From: Carallia brachiata
Lineage: Eukaryota > Streptophyta > Magnoliopsida > Malpighiales > Rhizophoraceae
Direction: 5' to 3'
Assembly (NCBI GenBank): GCA_021464245.1
Contig: JADCRB010000072.1
Location: 1,820,055 to 1,884,054 of the forward strand
DNA: 64,000 nucleotides
The notes under the pieces are model-generated. The model worked only from the letters and a program-made list of their open reading frames with translations, did not search any database and was not told where the DNA came from. Of this stretch, positions 12,627 through 21,962 are shown piece by piece. The position numbers and the translations under genes are program-made. The stretch's first letter is position 1, and every line of letters starts with the position of its first letter.

Positions 12627-14024
12627 ATGTCAAGTACCAAGAGTTCCCAGAAACTCCATCTCCATGTTGCGGTAATCCCAAGTGCTGGAATGGGACATCT
12701 CATCCCATTCCTCCGGCTTGCTTCGATGCTGCTTTCAAAAGGTCTCATGGTTACTCTTGTCACGGCCAAGCCCACCGTGTCCCTTGCCGAGTCCAACTAT
12801 CTTTCCTTCTTCCTCAGGACACACCAAGAAATCAAGCATGTTGAATTTGAAGTCATCTCTAGTCACTCCTCCAATTCCACCACTGACGATGTTTTCTTCG
12901 CCCATTACGATAAGATAAGACGATCTGCCCATTTTCTCAAGCCTTCGCTGTTTTCTTCTTCTTTATCTCCACCTATCTCTGCTATCTTCTGTGACTTGCT
13001 GGTAGCTCCAGGTGTTGCCAATGTTGCTGCTGAACTTACCATTCCTTTCTATGTTCTCATCACATCTTCTGCCAAGTTTATGTGTTTCTCGTTGCACATT
13101 CCAAGGCTTGTAACCAAGCCTGATATTCTGAGCAGTCAACCTACAGATGAAGTTGAGATTCCAGGCTTGACACCACTCCCTATGTCAAGCATTCCTCTGC
13201 CATTTTTGAACCCAAATCTTATTCCTTCACAAATGATGATGTCGACTGTCGGAGTGCTCTCAGAAGCCAAAGCAATTCTGTTAAATACCTTTGACTGGTT
13301 TGAAGCAGAAACACTTGCAGCCCTCAACAATGGCAGCGTTTTAAGCAATCTTCCTCCGTTTCTCCCGGTTGGACCATTAAAACCTCATGAGGTTGAGAAA
13401 GATCAAAGCGAGTGTCTGCCATGGCTTGATAACCAACCACCAAAATCTGTAATCTATGTGAGTTTTGGAAGCAGAAACGCCTTGTCCGATGACCAAATAA
13501 GAGAACTTAGAGATGGGCTAGTCAAAAGTGGCTTCAGATTCTTATGGATACTCAAGACAAATATAGTCGACAAAGACGATAAACAAGATTTGCAAAATCT
13601 TCTGGGAGATTCATTTTTCATAATAACGAAAGAACGGGGCTTGGTGGTGAGGAATTGGGTGAACCAGGAGGAGATTCTAGCACATCCTGCAGTTGGAGGG
13701 TTTATAAGTCATTGTGGATGGAACTCAGTAATTGAAGCAGCTTATCAAGGAGTAGCTGTCTTGGCATGGCCACAAAGCGGAGATCAAATGATTAATGCTG
13801 AGATAGCACAAAAGGCAGGACTGGGAATACTGGAGAAGAACTGGGGTATGGGATTCAAAAGACTGGTGAAGGCAGAAGAGATAGCTTCAAAGATTGTGGA
13901 GCTAATGGAAGATGCAGTGCCAAGGAGTACAGCCAAAAGAGTAGGTGAAGAAGCAAGGAAGGCCACTGAATTTGGTGGGAATTCTGATGAAGTATTCGTT
14001 CGGATCATTGAACAACTAGGCTAA
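12627..14024 (+). CDS. Family-1 UDP-glycosyltransferase, UGT708-type (copy A2, intact)
   Basis: Second intact A-type copy, 465 residues from the ATG at 12627. An in-frame ATG at 12558 would add 23 residues, but it lies only ~20 bases after the conserved TATA-like motif and has no counterpart in the paralogues, so 12627 is preferred. AGMGH (His24) and the PSPG box with HCGWNS and a closing GDQ are intact. Differences from A1 lie in functional places: the PSPG box has EAAYQGVAVLAWPQSGDQ (Pro to Ala, Gly to Ser), and the acceptor domain has CDLLVAPGVANVAAELTIPFY instead of CDLIIAPGVANVAADLSVPFY. That pattern fits paralogues diverging in substrate use, which is inference. Polyadenylation-like AATAAA follows at ~14081. 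The next UGT begins 363 bases downstream on the same strand. Confidence 0.93.
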   Translation: MSSTKSSQKLHLHVAVIPSAGMGHLIPFLRLASMLLSKGLMVTLVTAKPTVSLAESNYLSFFLRTHQEIKHVEFEVISSHSSNSTTDDVFFAHYDKIRRSAHFLKPSLFSSSLSPPISAIFCDLLVAPGVANVAAELTIPFYVLITSSAKFMCFSLHIPRLVTKPDILSSQPTDEVEIPGLTPLPMSSIPLPFLNPNLIPSQMMMSTVGVLSEAKAILLNTFDWFEAETLAALNNGSVLSNLPPFLPVGPLKPHEVEKDQSECLPWLDNQPPKSVIYVSFGSRNALSDDQIRELRDGLVKSGFRFLWILKTNIVDKDDKQDLQNLLGDSFFIITKERGLVVRNWVNQEEILAHPAVGGFISHCGWNSVIEAAYQGVAVLAWPQSGDQMINAEIAQKAGLGILEKNWGMGFKRLVKAEEIASKIVELMEDAVPRSTAKRVGEEARKATEFGGNSDEVFVRIIEQLG

Positions 14025-14099
14025 AATTTGTCAACTTCTCGTCTCTTTTCTTCTGCTGCCATGTAACATGAACTTTTCCAATAAAAAATTCCCATGAAC

Positions 14100-14386
14100 A
14101 TCATTGTAGAAACGTGCATTTCATGATATGAGAATGGTAGGAAAATGCAATTCTTGGCCTCCAAGCTTGTATAAACCTATCATGCCTACATAAGCTGCCA
14201 AATTCAATGCACCTGCCCGTCATGGAAGCTTTTTCCACAAGTAGAATCAAAATGAAAGCTGCCATATTTGACTCAATTTCCTCCACCTGCATGCACAATA
14301 TAAATTTGGCCAAGCCTTTGTTCATACCATCTGTGAATCACAAGAACTAGCTCCTACTTTCACCAAGCCATATTGAATTATAAAAA
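14100..14386 (+). promoter_or_regulatory. Conserved upstream region of the B-type UGT
   Basis: Nearly the whole spacer is conserved in block C (28535-28812), beyond what unconstrained DNA of the same age would need, although recent duplication alone could explain it. Visible elements are an RY-like CATGCA at 14290-14295 and a TATA box, AATATAAAT, at 14297-14305, about 85 bases before the ATG at 14387. Confidence 0.5.
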
Positions 14387-15735
14387 ATGTCAAGCTCCAG
14401 TGAACAGAGACTTGTTCACGTAGCTCTCCTGCCAAGTGCAGGCATGGGTCATCTCACACCCTTCCTCCGATTAGCTGCTTTACTCTCAGACCACAATGTC
14501 CAGGTCACCTTTATCACCCCCAATCCAACAGTCTCACTTGCCGAGTCACAAACTCTTTCTCAGCTCTTTGCTTCCTTCCCACAAATTACCTGTAAACAGT
14601 TCAATCTCCTTCCACTTGACAAGCAACTACCCAACTCAGATCCTTTTTATTACCAATTTGAAGTCATCAGACATTCCTCTAACCTCCTTTCTCTATGCTC
14701 CCTTCGCTGTCACCACCTCTCTCTGCTCTCATCACAGACATGAGCCTGGCCTCTACGGTAATCCCAATCACTCAAGCTCTTAGCCTTCCCAATTATGTTT
14801 TCTTCACGTCATCTGCTAAAATGTTGACGCTTTTTATGTCCTTCCACACCATAGTTGGTCCAAAAACAACAGCTGATGTAGATAAGATGGCTGTAATCAA
14901 GATTCCAAATCTAGAATCAATACCCAAATCTTGGATTCCCCCACCACTTTTACAAGAAACAACCAACCTGCTGAAGACCTATTTCTTAGAGAATGGTAAG
15001 AAGATGACAGAATCAAGTGGAATCCTGGTCAACACATTTGAAAGATTTGAGCAATATGTACTCACAAAGCTTAACGATGGCAAGGTAATAGAAAGGCTAC
15101 CGTCAGTAATAGCCATTGGACCACTCGCACCATGTCATGTTGAGAAACGCCAACCACTAGCATGGCTTGATGGTCAAGCAGTTAGGTCAGTCCTGTATGT
15201 TAGCTTTGGCAGTAGGACTGCCATGTCCAGAGAGCAAATAATACAATTAGGCAATGGTTTGGTAAGAAGCGGTAGTAGGTTTGTATGGGTGGTGAAGAAG
15301 AATAAAGTTGATCGAGATGAAGATGAGGACCTGAGTCAGATAATTGGAGATGAATTAATGGGCAAGATAAATGAAAAGGGCTTGGTGACAAAGTGGGTAA
15401 ACCAAGATGAATTACTAAGCCACCCAGCAATAGGTGGATTTTTGAGTCATTGTGGGTGGAACTCAGTAACTGAGGCCGCAAGGCATGGTGTGCCCATCTT
15501 AGCATGGCCCCAGCATGGGGACCAGAAGATAAATGCAGATATTGCGGAAAGCAATGGACTGGGGACGTGGGCAAAGAATTGGGGTTGGGCTGGGGATATG
15601 GTAGTGAGTGAGGCAATGATTGCAGAAGAGATCAGCAAGATGATGTCCGATGGATCACTGAGAGTCCGGGCCATGCGTATCAGAGAAGAGTCTAGGAGAG
15701 CAATGGAAGAAGATGGAAGCTCTAAGGGGGCTTGA
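14387..15735 (+). pseudogene. UGT708-type glycosyltransferase, copy B1, single-base frameshift
   Basis: B-type paralogue, closer than the A-type copies to described UGT708 C-glucosyltransferases (MGHLTPFLRLAALLSDH; SDPFYYQFEVIRHSS; ITDMSLAS). It reads in one frame from 14387 to about 14690 and in another from there to 15735. Comparison with copy B2 at 29085-29095 ('cctcctttactctttgc' against 'cctcctttctctatgc' here) shows one base missing, and adding it gives 450 codons. The rest is open, with catalytic AGMGH and a PSPG box ending WPQHGDQ. The TGA at 15733 also comes early: the following codons read VIIGMWKN, resembling the usual family C-terminus. Either a recent pseudogene or an assembly indel in an otherwise functional gene. 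Without the indel the only defect would be loss of about ten C-terminal residues. Confidence 0.8.
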
Positions 15736-16122
15736 GTCATAATTGGGATGTGGAAGAATGGTTCAAGTGATGTTTTATGCTATATATCGCCTTTGTCTGC
15801 ATTCAGTGGGAGAACTAGCAGATCCAGCCTTCAGGAACCTATTAAATTTAGCCAATAAAAGAGACTACTTGTTCCTCACATCAGGCACTACATTGTAAGT
15901 AAATAACAAGCAAGAGTTGTATTGCATATACTGTAATGGAAAAATCTCATCATTTAAACAAGACAACCAAACTTTTCTGTCTTTTTCCTTTTTTCCCTTC
16001 GTTTTATTTGTTTTCCTCTTTCTGATACAAAAAGGTTCATCAAAAGCAACTTCTTGCATAAGCCAGGAATAACACAACATCGTTATCATTGCTTCCCAGG
16101 ATCTTGATGAAGTCCGCACTAG
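15736..16122. other. Intergenic between convergent genes
   Basis: Holds the 3' region of the B1 UGT, whose similarity to block C fades at ~15880, and the 3' UTR of the minus-strand gene ending at 16123. No other feature seen. Confidence 0.5.
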
Positions 16123-17985
16123 TTAGGTTTGGACAGTACGCTTTGAGATGACATCAAACGATATACCATTCTGTTGGAGTCGTTCTTGGAGATCCATTGA
16201 GCCAAAAACAATTCCCGGGGGAAATACTCCGCCCTTTGGTAGGTTATGGCGTTCACTCAGGAGAATAAGAGCGCACTGAATCAGGATAATTGGAGTAGTG
16301 ATGTAGCCAATCTCAGGTCCCACTACTCTCGTTATGATTTCCATATCAGGTTTTCTTTTTTCCCCTGAAATCCAACCTACATCACTAAAACCACGTCCAA
16401 CGAACCACATTTTAAATGAAGCACTTCTTACCTCATCATCCGAGGGACCTTCCTTCCTGAACCATCCAAGGCTGAAAAATGATGGAAATTTTAAGAGGAG
16501 CCACCTACCAAAAGAAGTTACACCCAAGAGACCAATGAACATGCCAACAGCAATGAACCGAAAGACTCCCAACAGAGATTTAGAGCCTAGCTTCACCCCA
16601 AAATGGGCAGGTTTTACTGCAGACCAGAAAGCCTCCCTCTTTTTAATCTGCTCTGGACTTTCATTCACTCCAGGAAGACCACCAGGGTTTTCTGTCAGAG
16701 TTGCAAGAGTTCTTCGAACAACAACTGAATCTGCTGAAGGTAGCTTTACAGCCCACAGACCAAAATCCTTCTGGTGATCTATCATTGGACCTTTGGGAGG
16801 AAAGGGACCAGGAATCTGCAAAGAATTGCAAACGAGTTTACCAAAAAGACTGATAAATACACGCAAGAAGCACCAAAATCTATCATCTATGACCCAATTC
16901 AGGTAGAACCATTATTGGAGAGAAAAGCAGCAAGTAATTGATGGACATGCATTTCTCCAAAACTATTGATGCACATGTATAACAAACATGCAGAAACGAA
17001 GAGTATAAAGCACTATCAATTCCTAGTTATACAAGCCTTTTAATTGCAACCCCCGAATCAGATGGCTTTCTTACCACCGGCTTTGGTCTCTTGGGTCTGG
17101 ACCGCCGCAGCTCCTGCAACTTCTGCACATTTGCCACTCCCAAAACAGCAGATTCGTAAGTACCGAAATTCCCAGCCATCCTTTTCTCCGACTCCAGGCT
17201 CAAGTAGGCCTCAATTTGGTTTGGCACAGCCGGGGCCACCCACTGCCTGGAATTGAACAAGCAGCCCAATTCAGCTGGAACTGAGTCGAACCCACATGCA
17301 GAAACCATCAAAGAACCGGTCTCCACTGCCTTGTCATGATACTCCATTTCCACTCTCTCCATGAACTCAGGCTCCCCACATATGTCCAAGTAATCACACC
17401 TAGTACAATTTCAAGCAGAAACGTCACAAACAAAATCAACATAGAAATAAGCACACTTCCCAATTACAATGAAGATGAAAACAAAAGAAAATATTATCAA
17501 ATTCCTATCTTGAAAGTTAAAACCACTTTTATCTCATACATCGCATTTTATATGCACACAAAGTTTCGGTCTTTGCAATCATATACATATATAGATGGAA
17601 TATACTGAAATGGGTATTAAAAGAGCTTATGAAAATACCCAGACTCGGAGCAAGCGGCGACGACGGTCTCGCCGTGGAGGCGAAATGGGCCGACGCAGTT
17701 GAGGATGAGCTTGGTTTGACTGCAGAGATTGCGGAGAGAAGATGGGTCGGTGGTGTCGGCGGTTAAGATGGGGATGGATGGAGGAGGATCGGGATGAGCG
17801 GCCCATTCGAGGGCCCGGGTAAGCCTGGCGGGGCTGCGGCCGGCAAGGGCTATGGACTTGAGAGGAGAAGATGGAGAGTTGAGGAACTTGAGGGCTTCTT
17901 TGATCACATATTTGCCTGTGAACCCTGAGGCTCCTAGGATTATTAGGTCATAGGGAGAAGATTGAGACTCTCTGAGATTTTGCAT
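16123..17985 (-). CDS. Saccharopine dehydrogenase-like oxidoreductase
   Basis: Three exons on the minus strand: 17985-17639, 17399-17075 and 16815-16123, GT-AG borders, 454 residues. The N-terminus has a Rossmann NAD(P)-binding loop, LIILGASGFTGKYV, followed by SIALAGRSPARL. Later landmarks are LNCVGPFRLHGE, GSLMVSACGFDSVPAELG and GPEIGYITTPIILIQCALILL. This is the plant/animal 'saccharopine dehydrogenase-like' (SCCPDH-type) family, not the bifunctional lysine-degrading LKR/SDH. A hydrophobic stretch near residues 280-310 is characteristic, and members are reported on membranes or lipid droplets; the substrate is unknown. The gene sits between UGT blocks B and C and opposes them. It has no similarity to them, so the segmental duplication either spanned it or placed C beyond it. 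Start at 17985 is the first ATG before the Rossmann motif. Confidence 0.93.
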
Positions 17986-20230
17986 TTTTTTTTTTCCCCT
18001 CTCTCAAAGGTTTGGACTTTGGAGAGCTTTCAGACTTTGGCTTGCAGGGGTTTTGGGAGGGCGCTAATGGGTTATTAAAAATGTGTGCCAAACACAGTCT
18101 GATGTAATGTACGAGACTGAGGTTAAAAGAGGAAAAGGATCAACTGATCAAGTTGGTTGGCTCGTGCCAGATGGCTTTCAGTTTTTTTTCTAGGAATCAC
18201 CTTGGACAGCAACGCAAGAGAAGCTTTCTTTTCTTGGCAACCGGCAGGGCTTTGAGATAGAGAGAGCTAGAGAGAGAAAGAGAGAGAGAGGGTACTCCTG
18301 TCCTTTGCGCCCTGTGGTAGTTGGCCGAAGAACATTTATAAATAAAAAATATTACGAAGTTATAATTTAATAGTAATAAAATATTATCGGAGGTGGTAGT
18401 CAAGCAGTGATTTGACGTGTTTTCTTTAACATTGACTTAAATTCAAGTCTTCATACTAATACTTTTCCTCTGAATAAAAGAAAATTTTATGTGTAGGTTC
18501 TAGATTCATTAACATTAGATTTGAAAAAAACTCATTTCAGATTCAATAGTATTTTAATGGGATCTACTTTTTGGGATGATTGAATAAGGGCATCAATTGT
18601 ATAATAGGCTGGCTCCGACCCACAAATTTGATAACCGTCGAAATAATTTTGTTTTTTGATAAAAAAAATAGTAACAAAATAAAAGTAAAGGTTCATGTGA
18701 GATATTCAATAGTTGTAAGTTAGGCAAAAATCTTAAATTGGTACTTAATATTTGAGTTAAGTCAAATTATGTACACAACATTTTTATGCGTAAAATCAGT
18801 TTTCAACGTTTTGGTTAAACTCTAATTAAGGCATAACGTTTTTTTGGGCAAAATTGATTCTCGATATTTTCACTGTGGAATAATTTAGTACTTTTTTATC
18901 ATTTGACTGTCTAATTTACAAAAAAAATATATTATCTGTTAAACTATCTCCTTATAGGATACAATATTATTAAAAATATAATACAAAGAGGTCATTTAAC
19001 AGATAATATATTTTTTAGTAAATTAGACAGTTAGATAATAAAAAAATACTGAATTATTCTACAGTCAAAATGTTAGGGACTAATTTTGTCCAAAAAAAAT
19101 GTTATATTCTTAATTAGACTTTAACCAAAACATTCGACACCGATTTATCTAAAAAAAATGTTATTTATAATTAAACTTTACCTCAAATGTTAAGTACTAA
19201 TTTAAAATTTTAACTAAATTTTTATGATATAAGTTTTGAATTCAATTCTCTGAAAGAAAAAATGAAATTTATGTGAGAAAAGAGTTATTCTCATAATTTA
19301 TGGTTAAATAAATTTTTTAATAAAACTAATAAAAATAAAATGACATATCTTATTTAGTGATTAAAATTAAAAAATGAGATAAATAAATTATTAAGCGTTT
19401 TATTGTTACACAAAACTAAGCTAGCCAGCAAAACATTTTATACATGCCATAGTAAATATCCTCATGTCAAAGTGATACAGTACGTGTGGAGGGACAGAAA
19501 GGTTGTTCGTTGAGCGTTTGATCAGATTATTAGTGGGCCATCTAACCAAAATCTACAATCATGTGCAGTTCCATCACCTAAAAGAAATTTGGAAAGCTCA
19601 AAAAGTTAATGCGAAAAAGAAACTATATTATTGTCAACAAAAAAAAAAAAAACTATATAAACACATTTAATGAGTCAAATAGAAAATAGGTAATTAATTT
19701 AATAATTTATTTATTTTTTAAAATATATATTTTTTAACAATTTAACAATTTAAATCATTACTTATCAATTTATCTTACTATATATATTTATCTTTATATG
19801 AAACAATAAAAACGTACAAGCCAGTATGAATATAAGGATAAATAATATTGTAACTATATGATGTATGTATTTAACGTGAATGAATTTGACCAGAGTCATA
19901 AATGTTTAAGTGATTCCAATTGGACTCAGCAAATGTTAAATAACTCTCACGGAATCATCCAACGAATTTTAACATGTCACAGTACATTCAAGTGGGAGTG
20001 TTTAGTTAAGTACGTTATGATTTAATTAGCTACGTACAACAGCAAAGATCCGAGGCCAGAAAGAATCCACTCTCCAAAAAGCTTGAGGTTATCAGAATTT
20101 TAATGGCATTCATTCAAATGGTTAAGGCATTTCATAAAATTGAGGGGGGAAAAAACAAAAGAAAAGAGGCTTAGAATCCCTATTGTGCATGAATAATTAC
20201 AGTTCCTACCAAGTTGGTAATCCATCATTT
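17986..20230. other. Intergenic, repeat-rich
   Basis: Contains the 5' flank of the saccharopine-dehydrogenase-like gene with a GA-rich microsatellite at ~18255-18292, then AT-rich DNA including the long foldback element listed separately. No supported gene; short open frames here are low-complexity. Confidence 0.5.
18718..19224. mobile_element. Long-arm foldback (MITE-like) element
   Basis: Two arms of ~235-250 bases are reverse complements of each other (about 18718-18953 and 18972-19224), separated by less than 20 bases. Paired landmarks: 'gtacttaatatttgag' against 'ctcaaatgttaagtac'; 'ttttggttaaactctaatta' against 'taattagactttaaccaaaa'; 'atatattatctgttaaa' against 'tttaacagataatatat'. 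Arms are about 80% matched. No coding capacity. Such elements are non-autonomous DNA transposons or foldbacks, and a transcript would form a near-perfect hairpin. Target-site duplication not identified. Confidence 0.8.
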
Positions 20231-20231
20231 G

Positions 20232-20248
20232 TATAGCTATCCTTTTTT
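20232..20248 (+). repeat. SINE target-site duplication, left copy
   Basis: Seventeen bases identical to 20574-20590, the T-rich end merging into the SINE tail. Confidence 0.8.
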
Positions 20249-20573
20249 TTTTTTTTAGATCAAAAAAAAGATTTTACTAGGTATGTCAGTCATCGGATCC
20301 TTGAGTTAAAATCAGAGTAACTTCATTTGTTTAAATCTCGTTCAACTACCTCAAAGAGACAAATCCACCTCTCAAGCACCAATGGGGTCAAGCGTGACTC
20401 TACCACAGGAGTCCAGGCGAGCGAGTCCTTGCCCAACACTGCGCATCATAGCTTATACTTTAAAAAGTCCCAACATGGTTCAGTCAAGGAAGAGCGCGGG
20501 CGTAGGGGTTCGAACCCTGAACTCGCTGCATAGAAACACGCCGACTTACCACTAAACTACTACCTCAAGTGGT
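20249..20573 (-). mobile_element. tRNA-derived SINE with target-site duplication
   Basis: Minus-strand element of ~325 bases. Reading from 20573 it has an RNA polymerase III box A-like motif (20562-20545, 'tagtttagtggtaag') and a perfect box B (GGTTCGAACCC, around 20517-20505) in the correct order and about 40 bases apart, as in a tRNA gene. It ends in an A-run (a T-run on the plus strand, 20243-20256). It is flanked by a 17-base direct repeat, TATAGCTATCCTTTTTT (20232-20248 and 20574-20590), the expected target-site duplication of LINE-mediated insertion. The head resembles a tRNA but does not fold as an intact gene end to end. Confidence 0.85.
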
Positions 20574-20590
20574 TATAGCTATCCTTTTTT
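20574..20590 (+). repeat. SINE target-site duplication, right copy
   Basis: Seventeen bases identical to 20232-20248. Confidence 0.8.
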
Positions 20591-20936
20591 AGCTAGGTAT
20601 CAAATAGCCTCAAAATTTCTAATGTTAATCATCTAAACAAGCAAATCCACTCCACAGGCTATACTTATCTAGCTTCATCATAGCCCTATCTTGCTATACT
20701 ATCTTTCCCCTCAACCCTGACTCTTAATTTGGGCTACTTCATCCCATTTCCCGCTCTATTCTATATAGACATTTGACATCAAAACATAAGCACTAGCATT
20801 ATCTGGTTCTAAATCTAGCCGATGCCGTTCTACGAACCCACCAAAACTTTTGTATTTGCGAAAACTTGACAGGTAGCAAGCCATATTGCATGACATCATA
20901 TAATTTAATAACAGGAATATCAATTAGCTTCCTTAG

Positions 20937-21962
20937 GACCCGTTTAGAGACGCTGTCAATCTTTTGTTACTGTTTCTTATTTTTTATATTTCTGTTTTTA
21001 CTATTTACTGAATTTTTATATTTATTACTGTCAATTTTGGTTTTTTTAATATAAGAATAAAAAAAGTAAATAGAAAAAAGATAGTGAGAGAAATGGTAAA
21101 AAGAATATGAATAGAGAGAGAAAAATGGAAGAGAAAGAGAGGGTTGAGAGAGAATGTGCAGAGAGAATGGTAGAGTGAGAGAAAAGCGAGAGATGGTAGA
21201 GAAAGAATGAGTAAACAAAATGGTAGAAAGAGAAAAATGAGAGAGAGAGGGAGGTAAAGAGAGAATGAGTAAAGAGAATGGCAGAGAAAGAAAAGAGAGA
21301 GAGAGAGAAGGTAGATAAAGAATGAGTAAAGAGAATGATAGACAGAGAAAAATGAGAGGGTATAGAGAGAATGAATAGAAAGATTGGTAAAACGAAAAAA
21401 AACAGTAAGAGTCTAGGTAGAAAGAGAATGAGTAGAGAGAATGGTAGAGCGAGAAAAAGAAGAGAGTGTGAGTAGAGACAGAATGATAGAGAGAGAAAAA
21501 GAGAGAATGGGGGTAGAGAGAGAATGAGCAGAGAGAATGGTTGAGGGAAAAAAATGAGAGAGAGTGGGCAGAGGGAACATGTGTAGAGAGAATGGTAGAG
21601 AGAGAAAAAGGAGAGAGAGAGGGTAGAAAGAGAATGAGCAGAGAATAGTAGAGAGAGAAAAATAAGAGTGAGGATAGAGAGAGAAAAAATTGAGAGGAAT
21701 AGAGAGAGGATGAGTAAAGAAAGATATAGTGAAGATGGTGGATCGGAGAGAAAATATTGTGAGAGAAAGTATAGAAAAAAAAAGTGAAAAATAAAATGGG
21801 AATACATATTTTATTGTTTTCCAAATTTATTTTTTTCTTTGAAAAATGCTTTTAACTTTTCAATAAAATACAGAAAACAAAAACAATAGCAAATATGTTT
21901 TTTTTTTTTTTGTGAAAAATAAACAAAAAACAAAAAATTTAATCCATACCAAACGAGGCTTT
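20937..21962. mobile_element. Putative non-autonomous DNA element carrying a GA-rich array
   Basis: Left end 'ggacccgtttagagac' and right end 'ataccaaacgaggctttag' are imperfect inverted repeats (right end inverted reads 'ctaaagcctcgtttgg'). They resemble the 'cccgtttgg' ends common to many plant insertions. Just inside both ends is AT-rich text with 'ctgttttt/aaacag' similarity. The middle (21090-21790) is a purine-rich degenerate tandem array. Target-site duplication not convincing, so class assignment is tentative. Confidence 0.5.
21090..21790 (+). repeat. Degenerate GA-rich tandem array
   Basis: About 700 bases, almost all purine on the plus strand, built from variants of 'gagagaatggtagagagagaaaaa' and 'agaatgagtagagagaatgg', with an irregular period of ~50-60 bases. 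Long open frames on the minus strand (Ser/Leu/Phe/Tyr only) are a by-product of the composition and not genes. Confidence 0.85.

Larger units (their letters stand above)
12262..15880 (+). repeat. Duplicated UGT block B (A-type gene plus B-type gene)
   Basis: Contains an A-type UGT (12627-14024), a 360-base spacer and a B-type UGT (14387-15735). The same gene pair and spacer recur in block C (24516-30230). The upstream part matches blocks A and C from 'taatttgggtttggttgg'. Confidence 0.8.

Noticed and set aside
15200..15740. Antisense open frames within the UGT genes
   Set aside because: Shadows of the coding strand; the same antisense frames recur in all paralogues because the codons are conserved.
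20505..20573. A functional tRNA gene
   Set aside because: Box A and box B are present, but the region is the head of a SINE with tail and target-site duplication, and acceptor-stem pairing is not evident.
20967..21824. Two overlapping minus-strand open frames of 250-285 residues
   Set aside because: They consist almost only of Ser, Leu, Phe, Tyr and His because the opposite strand is a GA array; no domain and no start or splice context.
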